From positions 1 to 19,845 of the forward strand of contig CAZSRS010000058.1 of the NCBI GenBank assembly GCA_964609625.1: a DNA stretch of 19,845 bases, written 5' to 3'. The stretch is from G963674665 sp964609625 (lineage in GTDB: Bacteria > Desulfobacterota > Desulfovibrionia > Desulfovibrionales > Desulfovibrionaceae). Positions within the stretch are counted from its first letter, which is position 1, and every line of letters starts with the position of its first letter. This document shows, in pieces, positions 6,701 to 13,659 of this stretch. The notes under the pieces were generated by a model. The model was not told the DNA's origin. It saw nothing but the letters and a program-made list of their open reading frames with translations, and did no database searches. The position numbers and the translations under genes are program-made.

Positions 6701-8441
6701 TCATATCCCTGTAAAGAACTTTCTCAGCGTTCCAGCGATGATCGGCAACAGAGTCATTGGTCTCATCGGGCTCGCCAATACACCCGGGGGATACACCGAC
6801 AAGGATCTGGACGTCGTCAGCCGCCTGGCCAGCCTGTATGCCGTGGCCATCGACCGCCAATGGGCAATGGATGCCCTTTGGACCAGCGAGCAACGTATCC
6901 GGGCGTTGTTCAATGCCACCACGGATTCGGTCATGCTCCTGGATGCTTCGGCCACAATCCTGGCCATCAACGAATGGGGGGCGCAACGACGCGGTCTGGA
7001 GCCCCATGAAATGATCGGCAAACGGATGGATGCGTACGTTACCCAGGACATCGCAGCAGGCCGTGAAGAAGGCATGAGGGAGTGCGCCAATACGAGGCAC
7101 TGGGTCGACATTGACGAACGGATCGACGGCAAGTGCTATCAGCTGCGCCTGTTCCCGATTCTTGATGAAGAAGGCAATGCCATCCAGTTCGCCGTTTTCT
7201 CGCGTGACGTCACACAGCGGATCATTGCCGAGCAGGCGCTACGGGGAGCCTTGACCCACGCCGAAGCACTCGCTGTCAAGGCCGAGGCGGCGAACAAGGC
7301 AAAAAGCGAATTCTTGGCCAACATGAGCCATGAAATACGCACACCGCTCAACGGCATCATAGGGATGCTCAACATCTTGCAACATTCTTCGACCAGCGAG
7401 GAGCAAAACGAATTCCTGAACCACGCCATCAATTCCGCAAAACGATTGACGCGCCTTCTCAGTGACATCTTGGACCTCTCTGTCATCGAGTCAGGTAAAC
7501 TTTCAGTTCTTTCAACACCGTTCGGCATCGATGAGGTATGCGCCTCCATACAGGACATCTTCGCCCAGGAAGCTGCACAAAAAGAGCTGCGCCTCTGTTG
7601 TTATATCGATGACCGCATGCCACCCCAGCTCATTGGTGACGAACTCAGATTGCGGCAACTCCTTTTCAATCTGGTTGGAAATGCGCTGAAGTTCACTTCC
7701 AAGGGCGGCGTCGAAATCGAGATTACGCTGCTCTCGCAGCCCGACGCTCGCCACTGTCGTTTGCTCTTCACCATCGTCGACACCGGGATCGGCATTCCGG
7801 ATACTAAACTTGTGGACATCTTCGAGCCCTTCACCCAGGTGGAAGGCTCATATGTCCGGGCCTATCAAGGCGCTGGATTGGGTCTGGCCATTGTCCGTCG
7901 TCTGACCCGTCTGATGGGCGGTGAAGTGTGCATCGAGAGTGAACAGGGAGTGGGGACTTCGGTGTATCTCGCCTTGCCGTTCGCCACGGCCGAGCAAATC
8001 CCCATCGAGAGTGCGTGGACTCTGCCCGGTGAGCCAGGACATGCCAAGAGCGGGGGCAAGATGCGAATTCTGCTTGTCGAGGATGAAGCCTTCAATTCCT
8101 TGGCCATGAAGGTGCAGCTTGAGATTGCCGGATATGACGTCGTGACTGCGGGGAATGGTCTGCAAGCCCTGGAATGCATGCGTCGGGGTGAATTCGACGC
8201 GATCGTCATGGATATTCAGATGCCGGTGATGGACGGTATCGAGGCCACACGGATCATCCGAGGCAGTCCGGAATTCCAGCACAAGTCGAACGTACCGATT
8301 ATCGCCCTTACAGCCTATGCCATGCCTGGCGACCGTGAAAAATTCCTTGCCGCGGGTGTGGATGGCTACTTGGCCAAGCCGATTGTGCTTGAACAACTCA
8401 CAACGATGCTGTCCCGACTGCTGGAGCCGCCAACACCATGA
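3711..8441 (+). CDS. Hybrid sensor histidine kinase with periplasmic SBP_bac_3, PAS, GAF and receiver domains
   Basis: A 1576-residue membrane sensor. A signal/anchor helix (about 4-25) leads into a periplasmic SBP_bac_3 domain (about 57-275), the amino-acid-binding fold also used by BvgS-type sensors. A transmembrane helix follows (291-312). The cytoplasmic part reads PAS (333-448), GAF (462-622), PAS (632-745), PAS (755-880), GAF (about 885-1050), PAS (1058-1165) and a short coiled coil. HisKA follows with His1207 in SHEIRTP, then HATPase with the N-box (N1324), G1 DTGIGIP (D1357) and G2 GAGLGLA (1387 on). The receiver (1451-1570) has acidic E1457/D1458, phospho-acceptor D1501 and K1556. 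All catalytic residues look intact. There is no HPt domain and no adjacent response regulator, so the partner is encoded elsewhere. The ligand is unknown; a small polar solute is inferred from the SBP_bac_3 class. The signal-binding third is A+T-richer than the rest. Confidence 0.93.
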   Translation: MTRLSLVLAIHLLVIVAASVWLHPVLPSAMADSLYVDAAKQENLPPPDTVDSSTSDNTPIVFLGNHALPPMNYLKNDTPTGVVVDLANALARRMPYPVEIRLMDWSEAQRQVLEGEADALLQINANPERLKILDFSEPLLASEFTIFTSAARQDVVTKRDLRGLKVGVEQKGQPILLLKDDPDIIIEIVPDFVQGFRMLAEGAIDAVVVDRWVGCYVLAENNIRYIKMIEEPISRSYSSIAVKKGNAKLLEDINRALLDIKSDGTYDRIITSWKGKEVIFKTREQLHRQTLFWLLACISLVLLVAFFGIVVQAREIRRRKKSEQALRQSQTMLNMVLNAVPQAIFWKDPEGRYLGCNRVFAATAGLDSTEKVIDKTDLDLPWSQEAARAYRAHDRAVVESSLPVRGIVELVRKADGSSIWIDTTKIPLVDENGLPIAVLGVCEDITERKNADEALKVTVAFLENLARLDEVIRKSSDMEQMMREVLDVVLDVLKADRAWLTYPCDIETEFWSVPMERTRPEWPGGGASSNQFPLTPQNRDAWEHFLASSEPTSCGPGGDLPLERALTEEFGVKSFLAMVLYPTSDKPWLFGVHQCSWDRVWSTTDKRLLKAMGGRIQDALNNLLLLRDLRESEERFRALVEQASDAIFVHDLTGRFLLVNQRACDVLGYSREELSTLSVPDVDPDFVACNDSRAIWNSLPQTFESCHRTKNGEMIPVEIRLSRITFGDQQVVHAAVRNISERKMAQQALAASEERFRTVADFTYDWEYWIDPDNRLIWVSPSCERVTGYQVEEFMASPDLLYRIVHPEDVALYEKHLCAVKQDSSQPCTMDFRIMHKSGMIIWLNHTCVNITRADGTTLGRRSCNRDITDRLHAEQTLATELAINKAMSELSGALITQASSIDDIACITLSFSKQLTDSEHGYAGVINPTTKDFVSSTHSAMMEVDCRMEESERRIAFPMGPDGRYPKLWGHVLNTRLPFYTNEPATHPSSGGLPAGHIPVKNFLSVPAMIGNRVIGLIGLANTPGGYTDKDLDVVSRLASLYAVAIDRQWAMDALWTSEQRIRALFNATTDSVMLLDASATILAINEWGAQRRGLEPHEMIGKRMDAYVTQDIAAGREEGMRECANTRHWVDIDERIDGKCYQLRLFPILDEEGNAIQFAVFSRDVTQRIIAEQALRGALTHAEALAVKAEAANKAKSEFLANMSHEIRTPLNGIIGMLNILQHSSTSEEQNEFLNHAINSAKRLTRLLSDILDLSVIESGKLSVLSTPFGIDEVCASIQDIFAQEAAQKELRLCCYIDDRMPPQLIGDELRLRQLLFNLVGNALKFTSKGGVEIEITLLSQPDARHCRLLFTIVDTGIGIPDTKLVDIFEPFTQVEGSYVRAYQGAGLGLAIVRRLTRLMGGEVCIESEQGVGTSVYLALPFATAEQIPIESAWTLPGEPGHAKSGGKMRILLVEDEAFNSLAMKVQLEIAGYDVVTAGNGLQALECMRRGEFDAIVMDIQMPVMDGIEATRIIRGSPEFQHKSNVPIIALTAYAMPGDREKFLAAGVDGYLAKPIVLEQLTTMLSRLLEPPTP

Positions 8442-8629
8442 ACGGACGCCGTACTCGCCGTGGGTTCGGATAATCGGTGCATCCGCGCTTCTCCTCTGCT
8501 CTTCGTGTCAATGACAGTGACAGGGGTTTCGCCCGACAACCGCAATCCGCTCCCAACACCTCGAATTGTATTATTTTTCAGTTTGAAATGCCCAAGAGCC
8601 ATGCAGGGCTCGGCAGCGTGTACGGCGGA

Positions 8630-9736
8630 TCACTCCCACCAACGCGAGAAGACCTGATCCGCCCCATCGAGATAAACCACCTCCCCGATCTTTGGTGTGA
8701 CCGGCCGATAGGATTTGTCCTTGCTCGCCTCGAGGAAGCGTTTGAAGGGGTCGTCCCAGGAGTGGAAGGCGATGCTGAACCGACCGGCATGTGACGGCAG
8801 TACGGCCCTTGCGCGCAAATCGACTGCCGCCTGGGCCGCCTGCTCGGGAATCATGTGCACATATTGCCAGCTTTCGTCGTACTGCCCGCTGTCAAGCAGC
8901 ACCAAATCAAACTCGCCGAATCGTTCGCCGATCTCCTTGAAGTGGGGGCCATACCCACTGTCCCCGCTGTAGAAGATACGTCGAGATGGGGTTTCCAGCG
9001 CGAACGCGACCCACAAGGTCCGATTTCTGTCCAGCCAACGCCCAGAGAAGTGGCGCGCGGTCAAGACGTGGACGGTGATGCCGTCCAGCTGGATCGCCGT
9101 ATCCCAATCCGCCTCGCGGATCATGCTGTCCGGAAACCCCCAGTGGGTGAAGTGTTCACCCACGCCGAGCCCGGTAATCACGCTCCCGATTTTTTGCCTG
9201 AGGGTCGTCACCGTAGCATGGTCCAGATGATCCCAATGGTCGTGGGATATCAGCAGGTAGTCGATGCGCGGCATATCCTCCGCCGCATGGATGGTTGTCC
9301 CGGCAAAGGCCCTGGTGCTGAAGATGAAGGGGGACGCATAGGGGCTGAAGACCGGGTCGATCAGGATGGTCTTGCCCCCGAGTTGGATGAAGTACGATGA
9401 GTGACCGAGCCAGACAACCAGATCCTGGTTTCTGTCGAGGCTCTTCAGGTCAGTTCTGGCCACGGGCACGGGACTGGGCGGCTTGGGGTTGTCACGTTCA
9501 TGAAACAGGAACTTAAGGAACACGGCGATGGAGGCGCCGCCCTTGGTCATTTCCGGAATGGGCACCTGATTGTGAAAGATGCCGTCGCGATGGTTAGGCG
9601 ACTGCTCAAGGAAAGCAAGTCGCTCGCCATCGGGGAGTCTTCCGAATTTGTCGTGGCTCAGGTAGAGACAGCCTGAAACAACCACGAGCACGATACATGC
9701 GACAAGGGCCGATAGCAGCATTGTGGTTTTCTTCAT
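8630..9736 (-). CDS. Lipoprotein of the metallo-beta-lactamase fold (UlaG/NAPE-PLD-like hydrolase)
   Basis: A 368-residue exported metal hydrolase. The N-terminus has a Lys-Lys start, a hydrophobic run and a lipobox ending in Ser-Gly-Cys23, so it should be lipid-anchored facing the periplasm. The core shows the family signature SHDHWDHLD with H165, H167, D169 and H170. It is preceded by 'WLGHSSYFIQLGGKTILIDPVF' (109-130), typical of the UlaG/NAPE-PLD branch. Further likely ligands are H229 (ARHF), D259 (YSGDSGYG) and H316 (LPSHAG). Relatives act on phosphodiesters (N-acyl-phosphatidylethanolamine) or lactones; the substrate here is unknown. The gene converges on the sensor kinase gene (188 bases between stops) and stands alone on its strand. 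Confidence 0.88.
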   Translation of the reverse strand: MKKTTMLLSALVACIVLVVVSGCLYLSHDKFGRLPDGERLAFLEQSPNHRDGIFHNQVPIPEMTKGGASIAVFLKFLFHERDNPKPPSPVPVARTDLKSLDRNQDLVVWLGHSSYFIQLGGKTILIDPVFSPYASPFIFSTRAFAGTTIHAAEDMPRIDYLLISHDHWDHLDHATVTTLRQKIGSVITGLGVGEHFTHWGFPDSMIREADWDTAIQLDGITVHVLTARHFSGRWLDRNRTLWVAFALETPSRRIFYSGDSGYGPHFKEIGERFGEFDLVLLDSGQYDESWQYVHMIPEQAAQAAVDLRARAVLPSHAGRFSIAFHSWDDPFKRFLEASKDKSYRPVTPKIGEVVYLDGADQVFSRWWE

Positions 9737-11047
9737 AGTGCACTCGGAGTTTCGGCTGGCGGCTGATGACTGTGTCTGGAATCACCAGACGCGAACGAGT
9801 CGCGGTCTCCGTCCGCTACCGGCACCTACCAGACCGCCCCTTGTTCAGGGTGGACATCCAGGGCCGGGTGGCCGAATGTGTTGCCCTTGACCGCGCCATG
9901 CCCATGTTTCACATCTGTCAATCGGCTGGGGGGGCGGCCAATTCTCTCGAGCGGGGTTCCTGTTTGAACTTTCCCCATGCCCGTCAGTTTCCTCTGCCGC
10001 CGGTGACGAGCAGTATCCCCCCGCGGGATGGTGCCAGGTGTTGGAGCCGGACGAGCAGGTCAGGTTGGCAATGGCAACGCTGCATGGCCTGGCAGCGGCA
10101 TGTTGTCCCAGACACTGCCGTTGCATGTGTCTCCGGCTCATTTCTCTCCGCTGGGGCAGGTTGTTGTACTTTCGTTCAATACCGGCATGGCGTTCTCTTG
10201 GCAATACTCCACCATCATAAGGACAGAGCCGGAACGGCCATCACTCGAGCCTCCCGATTCTGATTTCGCAGGAACGCTCCAGCGCGCCGAGCTATTCCAC
10301 GTCGCCTGCAAAGCGCCCCAGACGGACAAGGCCCTCCGCATAATGGATCACGTTCGCCTTCGCGGGGTTCGGACTCCTGGTGTTTTCCCTGATCTCCGTG
10401 GCCTGTCTGGTGTAGGAAAACGCCTTGACTCTGTGACCCGCGCCATGCACTCGCAACTCTCGCAGATTCCAGCAGCCGCCAACCCCGAGGCTCGGTGGGA
10501 CGTTGTGGGGCACACGCCGCCAGAACTGCTGACCTGGGGCAAATCGTGACTGATTGCACTTCTGTCGTACGCACGATCTTGGATGGTTCCGTCTATCCCC
10601 GTCATACGTCCGAAAACCATGGAATATGACCGTACCGCGACAGGGGCGCTGTGCCGAGGGAAGAGTACTCGGACGATGCCGTTGTCCAACAACCGTGGTC
10701 CACTTCCAGCCCAAGGGGGAAGAAGCTCATGTGAAAAGGGTGGCCCGCTCTGATATCATGGTCTTCCCTTTGCGGAGGAAAAGTCATGTCGATGCACTCA
10801 CTGAACGGCTGAAGCGTCACGGCGCCTGATTGTCCAATTGCCTTTCCGAGGACCGCTGCGCCGGTTATCAAATGAAGGGGGCCTCCTCTTCTCGGCATCA
10901 TACGTTACCCCGGCACTCTCGCGTGGAGTGCCGGGGCGGGTTATGGCGAGGTATTGCTATAACTTCCCGGGATCCGCGGGCGCAAAGCATCCGAAGGTTC
11001 GGAAGAGCTTCATGTCGACCGGTTGCGGGTCATTCCCTCCAAAGGTG
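9737..11047. other. 1.3-kb stretch without a supported gene
   Basis: Several frames of 90 to 173 codons overlap on both strands (for example 9766-10263 plus, 10028-10549 plus, 10292-10714 minus). None has a recognisable motif, a convincing ribosome-binding site or a clear advantage over its shadows. GC content stays high, so long frames are expected by chance. It may be the remains of a decayed gene or insertion sequence, but I could not identify one. The only clear structure is a stem-loop at 10908-10936. Confidence 0.4.
10908..10936. terminator. Perfect 11-bp stem-loop
   Basis: CCCCGGCACTC (10908-10918) pairs with GAGTGCCGGGG (10926-10936) around a 7-base loop. It lies about 110 bases downstream of the minus-strand gene ending at 11048 and could terminate that operon, but no T-run follows on either strand. 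A factor-dependent or mRNA-stabilising role is possible. Confidence 0.45.
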
Positions 11048-11578
11048 TCACTGGGTCTCGTGGAAGCTGGAGGCGATCCTCGCCCTGGTGGTCTCGGCCT
11101 GATTCGCGTCCAGTGAGGGTTCCGTGCTGAAGGCCACGACCATGCCACCACCCCCGGATAGTGGAACGTAATAGACCTCCAGGTCCGCGGGTTTTGGGAT
11201 GCTCAGGCCTTGGGCCTCACCAGCCACGGGCGCTCCCTGGAAGGTACGCTCCACCGTGCGTTCGGCGGGCTTGGCCGTGGCCAGGAAGCTGGATTTGACA
11301 TAGGCCAGCACTTCCGCGGGATTGTTACCAAAGCTCTCCAGCATGTCCGGGGGCACGGCTGCCAAGGTGATTTCAAAAAGAGCCTGACCAGGAGCACTCT
11401 CGGGCGGGTTGGTCAAGACAACGGCATCCATGCCGATATCCTGGGGGGCGGAGAACGGGATATCCGTGCTGAACGCTACGCCCTGCCACTGGTGCTGGAA
11501 ATCCTCGGCATAAGCCAGCGGTGCAAAGCAGACGGTCAAAGCCAGAATCAGTGTCATGGTGGGAGTGGCATGCTTCAT
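11048..11578 (-). CDS. Exported protein of unknown function
   Basis: I do not recognise this 176-residue protein. It has a clear signal peptide with probable cleavage after AYA (residue 24), leaving a soluble periplasmic domain of about 150 residues. The mature part alternates short beta-like segments ('GVAFSTDIPFSAP', 'ALFEITLAAVP', 'LEVYYVPLSGGGGMVVAFST') and ends with a helix ('LDANQAETTRARIASSF'). This resembles in outline small exported proteins of the DUF1795/PsbP kind, but I cannot claim homology. GGAGGA lies 8 to 9 bases before the ATG. It is the second gene of a probable operon, 62 bases behind the propeller-like protein. Confidence 0.8.
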   Translation of the reverse strand: MKHATPTMTLILALTVCFAPLAYAEDFQHQWQGVAFSTDIPFSAPQDIGMDAVVLTNPPESAPGQALFEITLAAVPPDMLESFGNNPAEVLAYVKSSFLATAKPAERTVERTFQGAPVAGEAQGLSIPKPADLEVYYVPLSGGGGMVVAFSTEPSLDANQAETTRARIASSFHETQ

Positions 11579-11640
11579 GGTGCAATTCCTCCAGGTTCAA
11601 TCCGCGGGGAGCAGGTACCCGCTCCGTTGCGGGGCGATGA

Positions 11641-12696
11641 TCAATAGATCGGATAGGACTTGTCCAGGACGCCGCCGGGCTTGACTACCATGATTCTCCA
11701 GGCCGTAGTGGCGCCATATGCCGTGCCGTCCGGGCCTACGGCAAAACCCTTGAAGTATTCTGGCCAACTGGGCAGCTTGTCCGGCTTGAAGGTGGCCTTG
11801 TTCAGGCCGTCGAGCACCGTGTACGTGCCTTCGGACAGTCCTCCGCTCATGACGATTGTCTGGTCCGGTGAAAAGCCCAAGCCATAGTTGAAGCTGTTAT
11901 CGAGTCGGAACAAGGTGGCCTGTTCACCTGGAGGGATCAAGGCATTGAGGTTGGAATAGTTGACCACCACCGCGGCTTCGCCCTTGAAAGCCAGCCTGGC
12001 TCCGGTAGAGGATGGCGAGTACGCCAGTTTGGTCTCTGAAAGCAAGTTCGCGCCGGGGACGTCGTACAGCAGGTACACGGAGGTCTTCCCGTCATTGTTC
12101 GTGCGGAATTCCTCCAGAGCGATGTCCTTGAGGTCGGCAGGAGTGGAACTCGCCTTGGGTTCTGATTCGTCGGCAACGGCATCGAGCAGGATGCCCAGGC
12201 GCGTCGCTGCGGCGTCGATACCAAAGGCTCCGACCTTCTGTTCCTTGGTCAGTGCCACGCGGCCCTTTTCACCGAGGTCGGTCATGGACAGGAAACGGAT
12301 GATGTGGCCATTATAGTCTGGATTGAGGCAGGCCATGATGTCCTGAGCGCGGGCCGGACTCATGCGCTCGGCCTTGGGTTCCTGCTTGAGCACGGCCCAA
12401 GTGCTGGTGTCCATCAGATGCAGGGTTCCAGAGGTGTCCTCGACAACAAGCCGGGTCCCGTCGACGTTGAACTCCATGTTCACTACGCTGACGCCGAGCC
12501 AGACACGGTTTTGCACCTGCATGTCTGTTGGGCTCGTGATATAGAGTACCCGGCTGTCGCCCGCGGCAACAAGGACGGATCCCTCCGGGTTCAGGGCCAC
12601 GGTCAATCCACCCAGGGGGGTTGCGGCGTGCACCTGGCCGCACACGACGATGAGCAAGAGTAGAAGGAGCAGTAAAGAAGAGAGTAAGCGCTTCAT
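11641..12696 (-). CDS. Exported beta-propeller-like (WD40/YVTN-type) protein
   Basis: A 351-residue secreted protein with a signal peptide (a leucine-rich run, probable cleavage after VHA, residue 24). The mature chain starts with repeat-like segments: 'LTVALNPEGSVLVAAGDSRVLYI', then 'VVNMEFNVDGTRLVVEDTSGTLHLMD'. Later come 'YGLGFSPDQTIVMSGGLSEGTYTVLD' and 'FKGFAVGPDGTAYGATTAWRIMVV'. The recurring 'F.pDGt.l..a...g.l.v.d' pattern is that of WD40/YVTN-type propellers, with a less regular middle. No catalytic residues are apparent, so a binding or scaffold role in the periplasm is likely. GAGGAT precedes the ATG. It is probably cotranscribed with the exported protein ending at 11048. Confidence 0.8.
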   Translation of the reverse strand: MKRLLSSLLLLLLLLIVVCGQVHAATPLGGLTVALNPEGSVLVAAGDSRVLYITSPTDMQVQNRVWLGVSVVNMEFNVDGTRLVVEDTSGTLHLMDTSTWAVLKQEPKAERMSPARAQDIMACLNPDYNGHIIRFLSMTDLGEKGRVALTKEQKVGAFGIDAAATRLGILLDAVADESEPKASSTPADLKDIALEEFRTNNDGKTSVYLLYDVPGANLLSETKLAYSPSSTGARLAFKGEAAVVVNYSNLNALIPPGEQATLFRLDNSFNYGLGFSPDQTIVMSGGLSEGTYTVLDGLNKATFKPDKLPSWPEYFKGFAVGPDGTAYGATTAWRIMVVKPGGVLDKSYPIY

Positions 12697-13598
12697 GGGG
12701 TATCCTCACGATAAAGATCTCGGTTTCCGTGGATTTCTTCCAGTGCGGTGAGACACCATTTCTTTCTGCTTGCCTGTATCCTCCCCTGGGGAAAATTTTG
12801 TCACGGGCGCCTGCATGTGTTGAAGACGCGAACCGTCAGTTGATCCAGCGGGCCCATGCCTCCCGTGTTTGCAGTGCACTGCCGAAGGAAACTTCGTGTT
12901 GGGCTGCCTCACTCAAGAGGCGTGCAATTCACGGTACCGAAGAGCCATGCACTTCACCTGGCCGTAATTCTGCTTTGCTCCATACATGAATACAAGACCA
13001 GCGTAAACTTCCCCACACGCAATTTGTCACTGCTACGTGGCCAAGAACCAGATACGACCTCAAACGGTCGGGAATACCTCCCCGTGGGAAAGGGACAAAA
13101 CTCCAGGACAAGGTGCCACGCATTGTTCCGGACGAGGTTTCGGCGTTTCGCCTGCTTGGAGCTTTGTCGGCCGAGCAGCATGAGGCATGGTCTACTGCCT
13201 GAATCATTTGAATATGGACGAGTACTGACAGTGGAGCCGGCGGACGCGGGAGGAACACAAGCAGTTGCCCGTGCCCAAGTAGCTCTTTGAGTCCGAGTTG
13301 AGGACGTCGCCCCTCTCCCCGCCACCTCCTTGCAAGGCAGCAGGAGCAAGGCTGGGCTGTCAAGGCCGAGCGTGGCGAAGCGGACCGAGCCGAAGGGAAG
13401 CCTTGACTGGCCGGCCGCTCATGCTACCAGCGACCTCGCCGGCGATGGGCGTCTGACGGGAAGTGGAATTTCACGGCGGATCGTGGACTTGATCGGAGCC
13501 CGAATCACGCCGAAGCGGCTTTATCCGAAGATTATAAGGCTCTTCGACATTTGATGTGGATTTTTCATGGAACCAGTAGCTTTTTGACAGGGGAGTCG
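12697..13598. other. 0.9-kb stretch without a supported gene
   Basis: Frames such as 12856-13290 (plus) and 12929-13363 (minus) overlap and show no family features. The promoter of the two-gene exported-protein operon should lie near the left end of this stretch. The right end holds an interrupted palindrome (13359-13407) and an A+T-richer segment (about 13510-13590) leading to the pnp terminator. A decayed insertion sequence is possible but not shown. Confidence 0.4.
13359..13407. repeat. Interrupted palindrome, 8-bp arms
   Basis: GTCAAGGC (13359-13366) and GCCTTGAC (13400-13407) flank a 33-base purine-rich segment with two similar submotifs (GCGAAGCGGA and GCCGAAGGGA). It has the look of an intergenic palindromic repeat unit or the edge of an old insertion sequence. 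The function is unknown. Confidence 0.35.
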
Positions 13599-13631
13599 AG
13601 CATTGGGGAAAACGTGGTTTTCCCCAATGCT
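13599..13631 (-). terminator. Strong stem-loop terminator downstream of pnp
   Basis: AGCATTGGGGAAAAC (13599-13613) and GTTTTCCCCAATGCT (13617-13631) form a perfect 15-bp stem with a 3-base loop, 29 bases after the pnp stop on the minus strand. No long T-run follows the full stem. The inner A4/T4 pairs may serve instead, or the hairpin may protect the mRNA 3' end. The position at the end of the operon supports termination. Confidence 0.7.
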
Positions 13632-13659
13632 TCGTTCATCATTTCAAGGATACAATGCC

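Noticed and set aside
5583..7100. Minus-strand 505-codon frame
   Set aside because: Antisense to the sensor kinase, whose plus-strand PAS and GAF domains are unambiguous.
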